From GCA-002722245 sp038154685 (GTDB lineage Bacteria; Bacteroidota; Bacteroidia; Flavobacteriales_C; GCA-002722245): 27,245 bases of DNA. Of this stretch, positions 1-8,678 are shown piece after piece (position 1 is the stretch's first letter; the number at the start of each line of letters is the position of its first letter). The stretch is taken from the NCBI GenBank assembly GCA_038154685.1, contig JAYPYW010000041.1, positions 1 through 27,245 of the forward strand, in the 5' to 3' direction. Under the pieces are notes generated by a model, which did no database searches, had not been told where the DNA came from, and saw nothing but the letters and a program-made list of their open reading frames with translations. The position numbers were made by a program, and so were the translations under genes.

Positions 1-582
1 AGTATCCATAGTTCTCTGAGCCATGATTTTAGAAGCTCTAAACTCATCTCTTCTAACTAACATTGTTACGCTTTTACAAAGCTTAGCTAAATACATTGCT
101 TCCTCACAAGCAGAATCTCCAGCTCCTACAACTACTACGTCCTGACCTCTGTAAAAGAATCCGTCACAAACTGCACATGCGGAAACACCACCAGATTTTA
201 ATCTTTCTTCAGACTCTAATCCTAACCATTTTGCAGAAGCTCCAGTTGAAATGATAACAGTATCAGCAGTGATTTCAGCTTTGTCTTCAACGATAATTCT
301 TTTAGGAGTTTCGTTTAAGTAAGCTTCTGTTGCTAAACCGTCTCTAATATCTGTTCCAAAACGAGCAGCTTGATCTTTAAACTGAATCATCATCTCTGGT
401 CCGTTAATTCCTTCAGGATATCCAGGGAAGTTTTCAACATCAGTAGTTTCTGTTAATTGTCCACCAGGTTGTAATCCAGCGTACATTACAGGTTTCATCT
501 CTGCTCTTGCAGCATATATAGCAGCAGTGTAACCAGCAGGTCCACTACCAATAATCAAACATTTTACGTGCTCTTTAGTCAT
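1..582 (-). CDS. trxB: Thioredoxin reductase (NADPH), N-terminal part, cut by the window edge
   Basis: This flavoprotein passes electrons from NADPH through FAD to thioredoxin in the cytoplasm. The first 194 codons are present, and the C-terminal third lies beyond position 1. Visible features are an FAD-binding GSGPAG motif at residues 12-17, a GGQLTETTDVENFPGYPEG stretch typical of the family, the redox-active CAVC at residues 136-139 followed by DG, and the start of the NADPH-binding fold (VVVVGAGDSACEEA, from about residue 149). The ATG at 582-580 is chosen because it gives the usual short N-terminus (MTKEHVKCLIIGSG). The gene is divergent from cdaA across a 197-bp repeat-containing spacer. 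A TAAATTTG element lies just upstream of the start. The identification is firm; only the missing end is uncertain. Confidence 0.96.
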   Translation of the reverse strand, partial: MTKEHVKCLIIGSGPAGYTAAIYAARAEMKPVMYAGLQPGGQLTETTDVENFPGYPEGINGPEMMIQFKDQAARFGTDIRDGLATEAYLNETPKRIIVEDKAEITADTVIISTGASAKWLGLESEERLKSGGVSACAVCDGFFYRGQDVVVVGAGDSACEEAMYLAKLCKSVTMLVRRDEFRASKIMAQRTMDT

Positions 583-600
583 AACTATTAATTTGGGCTT

Positions 601-608
601 CAAATTTA
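601..608 (-). promoter_or_regulatory. Candidate trxB -7 promoter element (TAnnTTTG)
   Basis: Read on the minus strand this is TAAATTTG, an exact match to the Bacteroidota -7 consensus TAnnTTTG. It lies 19 bases upstream of the trxB ATG. No clear -33 TTG partner is seen, so the call rests on one element and its position. Confidence 0.4.
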
Positions 609-663
609 ATTCTTAAGAAGGGAAAAACCTTAAAAACTTATTAACGGTTGTTTATAGATGATA

Positions 664-754
664 GAGAATTGAGAATGGAGTAGAGGAGATGTGGAGATTA
701 GTAGTGTTATTTTAAATCTAAGTTTTCTCTATTCTCCTTTCTGTATTCTCTCTT
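664..754. repeat. GAGAAT-type short repeats in inverted arrangement between trxB and cdaA
   Basis: The plus strand carries GAGAATTGAGAATGGAG at 664-680. The same kind of sequence occurs on the other strand at about 727-754, where the reverse complement contains GGAGAATAGAG and GAGAGAATACAG. The two halves could form an imperfect hairpin just upstream of cdaA. The same 17-mer recurs at 27051-27067. The spacer shows nothing else except the trxB -7 element at 601-608. Confidence 0.6.
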
Positions 755-779
755 CTTCAAAAAATCCTATCTTTAATCC

Positions 780-1595
780 ATGCATTCGGCGCAACTAGCA
801 GCGGCTTTGGGTGGTTTGTTCCACTGGAAAGATGCCATAGATATTTTATTGGTGTCTGTGTTACTTTATCAATTATATAAGATTGTAAAGGGGACTGTTG
901 CGGTTAATGTATTCATTGGGATTTTAGCGATTTACTTTTTAAACCTGATTGTAAACTTTATGCAAATGAAGTTGTTGGGGACTATTTTCCGACAAGTTCT
1001 TGGTGTTGGTGCAATTGCTTTGGTTGTTTTATTCCAGCAAGAAATTCGAAAATTCTTGATCTTAATTGGTATCAAATCATATAACAGTAAACAAGCAAGA
1101 TGGTTATTTCAAATGGTTCCTTTCCTTAAAAAGAAAGGTCAGTTAGGTACAAAGTATAAGCCCATTGTAAATGCTTGTTTTAATATGGCCAAAACCAATA
1201 CAGGAGCCTTAATTGTTTTAAGCAATGATTCTGATTTAAGTTTTTATTCTTCAACTGGGGATACTTTAGATGCTAATGTGAGTGCAAGGTTACTTGAGAA
1301 TATCTTCTTTAAAAACTCTCCTTTGCATGATGGTGCTGTTATAATAGCAAAGGATAAGATTGTTGCCGCAAGATGTGTGTTGCCTGTTACCGAAAATGAA
1401 AACTTCCCTGCTGCTTTTGGTATGCGCCATAGAGCTGCCGTTGGAATATCGGAGGTTTCTAACGGTATTGTTTTAATTGTTTCTGAGGAGACGGGTAAGG
1501 TTAGTTACGCAAAAGGAGGGAAGTTAAATACAAATGTTTCTAAGGAGGAACTGACTAAGTTTTTGAGTAAGGATTATAAAAATTCTGCTAGTTAA
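780..1595 (+). CDS. cdaA: Diadenylate cyclase, CdaA type, membrane-anchored
   Basis: The enzyme condenses two ATP into cyclic di-AMP, a second messenger that in other bacteria controls potassium and osmolyte balance and cell-wall stress. The 271-aa length is right for CdaA. The N-terminus has three predicted membrane segments (about residues 18-35, 38-60 and 68-90), followed by the cytoplasmic DisA_N/DAC domain. The catalytic motifs are intact: DGA at residues 184-186 (context NSPLHDGAVII) and RHR at 216-218 (context FGMRHRAAVGISE). The ATG at 780 is the natural start, and no Shine-Dalgarno sequence is visible. It heads a same-strand run continuing to 3962. No CdaR or GlmM neighbour is present, unlike in Firmicutes. 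Function is assigned with high confidence. Confidence 0.95.
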   Translation: MHSAQLAAALGGLFHWKDAIDILLVSVLLYQLYKIVKGTVAVNVFIGILAIYFLNLIVNFMQMKLLGTIFRQVLGVGAIALVVLFQQEIRKFLILIGIKSYNSKQARWLFQMVPFLKKKGQLGTKYKPIVNACFNMAKTNTGALIVLSNDSDLSFYSSTGDTLDANVSARLLENIFFKNSPLHDGAVIIAKDKIVAARCVLPVTENENFPAAFGMRHRAAVGISEVSNGIVLIVSEETGKVSYAKGGKLNTNVSKEELTKFLSKDYKNSAS

Positions 1596-1646
1596 TCATA
1601 ATTATTCCTGCTGGCTTTCGTTAGTTTTTAGCTAATTTAGATTTTG

Positions 1647-2054
1647 ATGAAAAAGCTAATTGGTTTTCTATTCATTTTTGCCCTTATAGGTTGTCAGAAA
1701 GACGATGGTAGAATTATATGGAGAGTTTGGTATGCTGTTCAGTTACCGCCCGATCATGATTTGAAAATCACTTATAATTCTGATAAATACTTTGATTCTG
1801 GGGTTTATGATACAATTGTTGTGCATGATAGTGATTATGTTCAACAATTAGATGGATTTTGGATTGGGCAGAGATTACAAGATGATAAAGAGAATGGTTA
1901 TTTCATCAATATTCAAATTGATTCGTTAACTCCTTATGATGGAAGGTTAGGTGTGTTTGTTTACGCTAATGACACTTCACTTTTGGATTCCGTTTATTAT
2001 CCATACGGGACTGAGAGTATCTCCCTTGAAGGAGATATTCCACTAAATTTTTAA
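1647..2054 (+). CDS. Small predicted lipoprotein, function unknown
   Basis: This is a 135-aa protein with a type II signal peptide: MKK, a hydrophobic stretch, then the lipobox LIGC with Cys16 as the lipidation site, followed by QKDD. The mature part is acidic and Tyr/Asp-rich, with alternating hydrophobic residues suggesting a small beta domain. I do not recognise a family. A TTG at 1644 directly precedes the ATG at 1647; the ATG is preferred because it gives a standard MKKLIG signal start. It lies 51 bp after cdaA and only one base before the next gene, so it is probably co-transcribed with both. The QKDD following Cys may favour export to the outer membrane or surface, but that is inference. 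Confidence 0.7.
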   Translation: MKKLIGFLFIFALIGCQKDDGRIIWRVWYAVQLPPDHDLKITYNSDKYFDSGVYDTIVVHDSDYVQQLDGFWIGQRLQDDKENGYFINIQIDSLTPYDGRLGVFVYANDTSLLDSVYYPYGTESISLEGDIPLNF

Positions 2055-2055
2055 G

Positions 2056-2472
2056 ATGCAAAGAAAGTTTATAATTACCGCAGCTATTTTAGGAATGTTA
2101 TCGGTAATTATTGGTGCATGGGCTGCCCATGGTATTGAAGGTTTTATTCCTGATTCAGATCCTGATAAGATTAAAAAGATAGCAAGTTTTAAAGTTGGTG
2201 TTCGTTATCAATTTTACCACACTTTCTTATTGTTGTTTTTAGGATTAATTCCAACTGAATATTACAAGAAATTATTAAATCTAATTTATAATTTGATTCT
2301 AACTGGGGTTATACTTTTCTCAGGTTCTATTTATTTATTGAGTTTAAAATCCCAAATTGGATTGGAATCTGCGGCAAAGGTTCTGGGACCGATCACTCCT
2401 CTTGGAGGATTGACTTTAATTATAGGTTGGGGAGTTTTAATTCTTTATGCTTTAAAATTGAAAAAAGATTAA
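2056..2472 (+). CDS. DUF423 family inner-membrane protein
   Basis: A 138-aa protein with about four transmembrane segments, matching the DUF423 (YgdD-like) family. Recognisable features are the N-terminal hydrophobic helix followed by GAWAAHGIEG (family pattern GAFGAHGL) and VRYQFYHTFLLLFLGL (family pattern ...YQxYHxLALL), then a glycine-rich C-terminal helix with PLGGLTLIIGW. The family has no well-established biochemical role. The gene starts one base after the lipoprotein stop. Its TAA overlaps the ATG of the following peptidase by one base (TAATG), implying translational coupling. Family assignment is strong; function is unknown. Confidence 0.85.
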   Translation: MQRKFIITAAILGMLSVIIGAWAAHGIEGFIPDSDPDKIKKIASFKVGVRYQFYHTFLLLFLGLIPTEYYKKLLNLIYNLILTGVILFSGSIYLLSLKSQIGLESAAKVLGPITPLGGLTLIIGWGVLILYALKLKKD

Positions 2473-3962
2473 TGGAAAATTCATACGAAGGATATAAAAA
2501 GCATTTACAAAAGATCGCTCATCTTAATTCGGCGATGGCATTATTAAGTTGGGATCAGGAGATTTATATGCCTAAAAATGGTGCAGCTGTTAGAGCGCAG
2601 CAGTTTAGTACATTAAGTGGTATTGTGCATGAATTGGCTACCGATCCTCAGTTTGAAAATTTAGTTGACCATTTATTAAAGAAAAGTTCTTTTGGTTTTA
2701 AGGAGATGAGAAATCTGCAAGAATCAAAGGAGTCTATTGAACAAAGTAAAAAGTTACCTGCGGATTTTATTCAAAGGGCTGCAATGGCTAGATCTGAGGC
2801 ATTCCAGTCTTGGGAAGAAGCCAGAAATAAAGAAGATTACAATGTTTTTGTTCCTGCATTACAGAAGATCGTTGAATTGGAAAGAGAAAAAGCAGGGTTA
2901 TTAGGATACAGTGATCATCCTTATGACGCGCTTTTAAATTTATATGAGAAGAATTCTACAGTTCGTCAGTTGGAACAGATGTTCTCACAAGTAAAGAATC
3001 AAATTGTTCCTTTAGTTAAAGAGCTTGGAAAGAAAGCCCAGGTTGGTGATGCTTTCATGTATAAGGCATACGATAAGGATAAACAGTTTAATTTTAGTAT
3101 TGAGGTTTTAAAGCATATGCAATATGATTTTAATGCTGGTCGACAAGATTTATCTACTCATCCATTTACAATTAATTTTAACGCTCAGGATGTAAGAGTT
3201 ACTACCAGAGTAAATGAAAATGATTTAGCTGAAGTAATTTGGAGTACCATTCATGAGGGAGGACACGGATTATATGAGCAAGGTTTGCCTTCGGATCATT
3301 ACGGATTACCAAGTGGTGAATATGTTAGTTTGGGGATCCATGAGTCTCAAAGTAGAATTTGGGAAAACAATGTAGGAAGAGCAAAACACTGGTGGCAGTT
3401 TTTATATCCTAAGTTGCAGGAGGTTTTTCCTGAGCAATTGCAGGAGGTAAGTTTAGACGATTTTTTCAAAGGAATGAACAAGGTTCAGCCTTCACTAATA
3501 AGAACATCTGCAGATGAATTAACCTATCATGTTCATGTTTTGATTCGTTATGAAATAGAGAAGGGGTTAATGGAAGGAGTTTATGAAGTTGCCGATTTAG
3601 AAGAAGTCTGGAATGAAAAGTATACCGAATACTTGGGAGTAACTCCATCAAAACCAACCGAAGGTGTTTTACAAGATATTCACTGGAGTCATGGTAGTTT
3701 AGGTTATTTCCCTACTTATTCAATTGGTAGTTTTTATGCCGCGCAATTTTATGCTCAGGCTAAAAAAGAAATCCCAGGATTAGAGACTCAGTTGGCTAAG
3801 GGTGATGTAAAAGCCTTTTTAAAGTTAATGAGAAAGAAAATTCATGAATGTGGAAAAGTTTACACCGCTGAACAGTTATGTGAACGTTTTACTGGAGAAC
3901 CATTGAACATTAAGTACTTCGTGGATTACGCGAAGGAGAAGTATGGTGAAGTTTATTCTTGA
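2472..3962 (+). CDS. M32 family metallocarboxypeptidase (Taq-type)
   Basis: A 496-aa zinc carboxypeptidase expected to remove C-terminal amino acids from peptides in the cytoplasm. The length is right for family M32, and all its signatures are visible: HPF in the Asp/His-Pro-Phe motif (STHPFTINF), the zinc site HEGGH at residues 261-265, HES at 290-292 with the metal-ligand region, IRTSAD at 343-348 and GVLQDIHW at 398-405. An in-frame upstream start at 2427 would add 15 residues lying entirely inside the DUF423 gene. The ATG at 2472 is chosen because it overlaps the preceding stop (TAATG) and gives a normal family N-terminus. No signal peptide is seen. It is the last gene of the cdaA run, and no clear terminator follows. 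Confidence 0.95.
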   Translation: MENSYEGYKKHLQKIAHLNSAMALLSWDQEIYMPKNGAAVRAQQFSTLSGIVHELATDPQFENLVDHLLKKSSFGFKEMRNLQESKESIEQSKKLPADFIQRAAMARSEAFQSWEEARNKEDYNVFVPALQKIVELEREKAGLLGYSDHPYDALLNLYEKNSTVRQLEQMFSQVKNQIVPLVKELGKKAQVGDAFMYKAYDKDKQFNFSIEVLKHMQYDFNAGRQDLSTHPFTINFNAQDVRVTTRVNENDLAEVIWSTIHEGGHGLYEQGLPSDHYGLPSGEYVSLGIHESQSRIWENNVGRAKHWWQFLYPKLQEVFPEQLQEVSLDDFFKGMNKVQPSLIRTSADELTYHVHVLIRYEIEKGLMEGVYEVADLEEVWNEKYTEYLGVTPSKPTEGVLQDIHWSHGSLGYFPTYSIGSFYAAQFYAQAKKEIPGLETQLAKGDVKAFLKLMRKKIHECGKVYTAEQLCERFTGEPLNIKYFVDYAKEKYGEVYS

Positions 3963-4007
3963 TTAGGTTTCAGGTTTTGGGATTCAGATTGTTCTTTAAA
4001 GTTTCTA

Positions 4008-4081
4008 CATTCCTGCGCAGGCAGTAACTTCTTGATCCGGTTTAAACAAAAAGATCCCTTTCTTCAAAGAGATGACGAATG
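4008..4081. repeat. Possible degenerate palindromic intergenic element
   Basis: The spacer between the convergent peptidase and TraB genes begins near CATTCCTGCGCAGG, with a perfect 10-bp palindrome CCTGCGCAGG at 4012-4021. It ends with a hairpin-like ATCCCTTT-CTTC-AAAGAGAT (one mismatch) followed by GACGAATG. The outer CATTC and GAATG are complementary. This resembles the short dispersed palindromes common in bacterial intergenic DNA, but copy number cannot be judged here. Confidence 0.35.
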
Positions 4082-4143
4082 TTAGTGAAGGCTTTACAAT
4101 TTAGCTATCTCGATAACCAGGATCTAATATTCTGAATTAAGCT

Positions 4144-4931
4144 TTATTCGTAAAATGAAAAGTCCTCCGACGCTTTACTTGCAGCTCTTTCTCTACCAAT
4201 AAGGTTTAAATACTTCACCCAATCATCTATTTCTTTTTCGATTTCAGATTCAATGAATACGCTCGATGCTTTTCTTTCGATGTAATCCATATAAGTTTTG
4301 CTTGATATTTGATTAGTGTCTTTTGGTTGTAATCCGGCATAGTGAATAAACCATTTATTACTGTAATCTGACTGATGCTTGAAGAAATACACCCAACCTT
4401 CATCGAATTTATTTTTGATATACTTCTTGGTTACAAATTCTAGAGAGTCTTTTTCTTCAATAGAAGAGGAAGCATATATAGCTGATTCCATTAACTTCTC
4501 TTGAGTTAAATACTGCTTGTCAAATAGCTGCTCTTTTCCAATGAATTTTAACGCTTTGTAAAAAGCAAAACGGTAATCTGGACTTTCTGAGAGTGTCTTA
4601 TATAAGCTATCGTGAACCGGAAGGTTGTTTTGAGTTAAAATTATAGTTGAAACAAACTGGTAATCCTTGTCCTTGTGTTGTAAAAGGGAGTTAAAATAAT
4701 CCTGAACCTTATTATCGGAACTGTAATAAGGGACTAATAATTTTAAGAACTGTGTGATGCTAAACTGATCGATAGTACTTATCTGATACTCCTTTCTTTT
4801 TCCAAAAGAATATATGTAATCAGTGTCTTTTAGTTTAATAGATGAGCTGTAAGTGTTTTCGTAAGAATTACCTTTTTTGGTTGTAGTTTTACCTGTTGCC
4901 TCTCTAAGAATTAATGGTTTTTCCCTTTTGT
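4144..4931 (-). CDS. TraB/GumN-family large protein, C-terminal part (continues the gene at 4942-7714)
   Basis: This is about 261 codons of open frame ending at TAA 4146-4144, with no plausible start of its own. It opens directly out of the 10-N gap with KREKPLILREATGK. I read it as the 3' end of the gene upstream because strand, base composition and style (Lys/Asp/Ser/Tyr-rich, helical, HEAT-like) match and the frames are open on both sides of the gap. The frames differ by one, as expected if the 10 N are a placeholder. Overlapping the flanks by one A would restore PDLWDKREKP in a single frame. No domain is recognised in this part. It is probably a periplasmic or secreted helical C-terminus of a roughly 1,186-aa protein. 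Confidence 0.7.
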
Positions 4932-4941
4932 NNNNNNNNNN
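4932..4941. other. Assembly gap, 10 N
   Basis: Ten Ns interrupt an otherwise open coding region. The flanking reading frames differ, so the true distance is not 10 bases. A value congruent to 2 modulo 3 (including a 1-base overlap) would make one continuous gene. Confidence 0.95.
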
Positions 4942-7714
4942 TCCCATAAGTCTGGATAAAGCTTAGCAGCTAAAGAAAGAGAATCATCTAAATAATAAAA
5001 GAAGCTTTCGATTGGGTTCTCGTTTCGGGTAATAGGTGGCTCTTGAAGTAACAGTCTGTTTAATAATCTGTAAGATTTTTTGGTTCCATATTTTGCAAGC
5101 GCTTTCAGTATTGAGAATTGTTGCTGGTAATCATCTGTCGCCAATTCATATTTTAACCTTAAATAGGGTAGGACAGCTGGGTGCTTTAAATAGCCTAGTT
5201 CTTGAATTAATTCATTGGCTGTACCTTCCTTATCATCCTTTGGGAATTCAAAATTATCGATATACCAAATCAAACTGTCTACATGATCTTTTGTAAAAGT
5301 GATTCTGTTCGAAAGGTTAACGGCTCTTTGAATAGAAGTTGAATCTCCACTTGAAAGGTCCGCAAAGAAAAGTGGGGCATTTGGAACAGTAATTTTCTTA
5401 CCAAGTAGTTTATTCCTATCTGGCTTAAATGTATTAAAGAAAGTGCTTACAAACTTTGATCGTTTTTGAGAGCTATTGTAAGCTGTTCTAATGGTGTAAA
5501 CAACACCATGATTAACTAGCGTTTTCAGTTCAATAACTTTCTGACTTCCTGTGTCTGAAACAATGACATGAGCAGTTGGGATTGTGTCGTTATTATCGTA
5601 TTCTTCTTTTTTAATGATGTATCCACCTTCTAGGTAATCCTCAAGTTCATCTTTCCAGAATTCTTTCATGGTTTCAAAGTGGTAGTAATCACTGTGTTTT
5701 AAATACTTTACTCTGATGGATTCATAGTTCTTTTTGTAGAAGAAACCTCTATAGTTTTTAATGTAATCCCAATCCTCCTTTTCGTTTGAAGTTGATTTAG
5801 ATCTTACATAATTCATTAGGTCTTCCATTTCTGGAGGGGTAACGGGGGTGGTTACTGAATAGTTTAAGACTGTGTCATGGTAATAAACATATTCATCCTC
5901 TCGGTAATTGTTGGTGAATTTAAAAGACTTGAAAAACTGCTTAGCTTTTTGCTCCGTTGATTTTGCAGACATTAAATAATAGAAGTTTTTCCATAACTGA
6001 GATTGTAAGAAAATTGAATCACCGGTTTGAGTAATTATATAACCAGATGCGATGTTGTTTTTATTAGAAGTTGTTTTAATAGTTTGGACCGAATCTAGTT
6101 GATCAGCGAAAACGGTAAATAAGTAAGAGAGTTCAAAAGAATCTTCTTCAATGTATTCAAAGTCAATTAGCCAATCAGTCTGAAGCATATAGAACGAACT
6201 GTCCTTATTAGAGTATGACTGAACTGCGTAATGAGATGGAGAGTTACTAATTTTAACTGCATGCTCATTGTTGATTGGGGGAGTAGGGAATTCAATTTCA
6301 AAATCGTTTAAACTTGAAGTGTATTTTGTTGAGTTGTTTTGATCGTTTTTAATCTTAACTGAGTTTATAAATCTATCTCCATAAATTTTAGCCCATTCAC
6401 CGGTACCGCTCATTTTAAAGAAAATAATTTCAAGCGGAGTGAAAACTATAAGTCTTTGCTGAAAATCACCTCTTCTTGTTTTGTTGGTAATTTTAATGGC
6501 GTTAAAACCAGATATTTTAACCTCTTTTTGATTGATTATTTTTCCTTCAATATTTTCAAAAAGTAAGGAGTCGACTTTAGATTTCCATTGCTTAGCGGAT
6601 GATCCATTTAGTGGGGCGTAGGTTTGAAATCTTGAAACAAGAAAATTCCCTCCGTTTGCCATGTCGGGATAGAAATATTGAATATCCCCAAATGCTCCAT
6701 TGGTTTCATATAGTTTACCTGGGACATTTACAGTTATATAGCCATCATTAGTTGTAAAAGGTTTGTAGGGAAGATCAAGGTATCTTTTTTCTATGTTGTT
6801 TTTCTTTTTTTTAGCAATCTCAGATTTGTTTCTAATGATTGGACGAAGTTTATATCCTTTTTCTTCAAGCATTTCGATTACACCATTTTTACCTGGTAAA
6901 TGAGCTGCTCCGATACCAATGAAAATACTTTTTTGTTGAGCTAACGTGTCGATTCCTTCAGTCATTATCCTGTTTCTCTCATGCAAGAAGTAATGCAAGT
7001 AATTATCAGACATTGCAGTCATTCTTGTAATAGAGTCAATGATATCGATATTCCCATTTCTGTAAGCGTCTTCCAACGCCTCACGAATGCTCATGTCTTT
7101 ATTCCACTTGGAGTAATAATTCTTTTTTCTCTTTTTATCCTCCTTTTCGTCTTTATCATCAGGAAGCATCGAAAGAACTTGAAGTTTGTTTGTTTCCTCA
7201 AAATCTTCAAGATTTAAAACCTCTATTTTATTTTTCTTAGCATATTGGTAGATGAACAAATCTAGGTATGTGTTTTCTTCATACTCATCATTAAACTCAG
7301 AACCTCGGTAAAGGAATCCATTTTCTAAAGAATGTTTCTGACGTAAAGCTTGCTCTAAATCTTTCTTTTGAGGTGCAGAAAAGTCTGTTAGGTTTTCATA
7401 AAAATTTCCAGCTCCATTTCCGTAATAATCTGTTAATCTATTCCTTGTTAATCCATTATCAGAATTGTACATTTCATCAATCCATTTTCCTGGGTCAGAT
7501 TCCAAACAAACCATATCTGCCTGATCAAGGGCTAAAAAGAAAGTATCACCTAAGTGAAAGGCAATTTTATTACTTACATGCATAGTTCCATATAAGTAGG
7601 ATTTCTTTTTAAACCGTTACCTGAAATCTCCCAAAGTAGACTAGATTGATTTTGACTGAATGTATTGTTTGTTAATCCTGCAAGAATTAAAACTAATGCG
7701 AATATTCTCTTCAT
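4942..7714 (-). CDS. Secreted TraB/GumN (Tiki-like) domain protein, N-terminal and central part, with an apparent frameshift
   Basis: A cleavable signal peptide starts at ATG 7714-7712 (MKRIFALVLILAG...FSQ), followed by SLLWEISGNGLK. The frame then shifts by -1 at TTTAAAA (7613-7607) and continues KKSYLYGTMHVSNKIAF. Without the shift, translation stops after 46 codons. The TraB/GumN domain is clear: a first GxxH as GTMH (about residues 43-46), the conserved acidic VCLESDPGKW, and a second GxxH as GAAHLPGKNG (about 269-272). In Tiki-type members the GxxH histidines and a glutamate are proposed metal ligands for peptidase activity; activity here is inferred. Long beta-rich regions follow, then HEAT-like helices (LIQELGYLKHPAVLPYLRLKYELA) near the gap. 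ATG 7583 is a possible truncated start but would remove the signal peptide and the first glycine-threonine of GTMH. Confidence 0.75.
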
Positions 7715-7795
7715 TTAATGTGATTCTCCCTTATTACAAGTTTAACGATTAAGTTGGGCAATCCCTGAGATATATTGTTAATAAAGCTGAAATAC

Positions 7796-8521
7796 TTAAT
7801 AGATAATTCTTACTTGAATTCCAGTTTCCATTTCTCTTTTTTTACCCTCATGAAAAGCCGGTCTCATTTTAGGAAGCTGACTCATTATATATTTAGCAGA
7901 TTTAATAATGTGAGGGTTGTCGGTTCCTAATACATTTACTTTCATGATTTTCCCTAGGGTATCAACCCTAAATCTAATTTCAAATTCTAGGTGATAGGTA
8001 AGCTGGTCTGGAGTATATAACCTGTTTTGGATTTGTTTTTGAATGTTTTGAATAGAATACCTGTAACGATCGAAGTTAGAGGCAATTTTTAAGCATGGTT
8101 TACTTTCAAAAAATGGTCTTGTATCCGGGTTTATCATTGGGAGTTTAAACCCCAAGGAAGTTAGTTCTTCAGATTCATCCCCATCTTCCCATAGGTCTGC
8201 CTCTTCAAGGGTTGATTCAGTTTCAGTTTTTTCATTTTTATCTTTTAGCTCTAATTCTAGATCATGTAAGTCTATTTTAACCTTTTCAATAATTGTTGAT
8301 TTGGGTTTAAGCTTTGGTAACTTTTTAGTTATTGCCTTAGGTATTGGAATGATTTGAGGAGGTTGAAGGGTATCCATGATATCTTCGATGAATATCCATC
8401 GATCATTTTCTACTCTTTCATAACTGCGCCATTCAAAGGCAAGAAAACTTATTCCTAGCGCTGCTGATAATCCAATAAGTAAAAATATTGGTCTATTTTT
8501 CTCTAAATCCTGATTTTTCAT
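7796..8521 (-). CDS. TonB-like energy transducer protein
   Basis: A 241-aa protein with an N-terminal cytoplasmic EKNRP, one transmembrane helix (about residues 11-30, ending FLAFEWRSYE, a pattern common in Bacteroidota TonB proteins), and a Pro/Lys spacer (PPQIIPIPK...LPKLKPK). It continues with an acidic stretch (EEADLWEDGDESEE) and a C-terminal TonB_C-like domain (about 160-241). Family-like signs in that domain are LEFEIRFRVDTLGKIMKVNVLG, a LPKMRPA segment and the final VRIIY strand. TonB couples the inner-membrane proton motive force to outer-membrane receptors. The spacer is short on Pro repeats and unusually acidic. No ExbB/ExbD or TonB-dependent receptor is adjacent. It lies 81 bp upstream of the TraB-family gene on the same strand and is divergent from the barrel pair. 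Confidence 0.82.
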   Translation of the reverse strand: MKNQDLEKNRPIFLLIGLSAALGISFLAFEWRSYERVENDRWIFIEDIMDTLQPPQIIPIPKAITKKLPKLKPKSTIIEKVKIDLHDLELELKDKNEKTETESTLEEADLWEDGDESEELTSLGFKLPMINPDTRPFFESKPCLKIASNFDRYRYSIQNIQKQIQNRLYTPDQLTYHLEFEIRFRVDTLGKIMKVNVLGTDNPHIIKSAKYIMSQLPKMRPAFHEGKKREMETGIQVRIIY

Positions 8522-8678
8522 AATGTTGTTTTTTAGGCTGAAACGGGCTGCTATTTGTTTAATTATGGCTGTTTAACTTATTAATGATTACTTAAAGTTT
8601 TGTTAATGTTTCATAGGTTTAATTATGATGGTTAATTGCGGCATGGATTTTGTTAATATTCTGTTAAAACCAAAAGCC

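Noticed and set aside
7583..7583. ATG at 7583 as the true start of the TraB-family gene
   Set aside because: It would begin inside the conserved GTMH motif and lose the signal peptide that is clearly encoded just upstream in the shifted frame.
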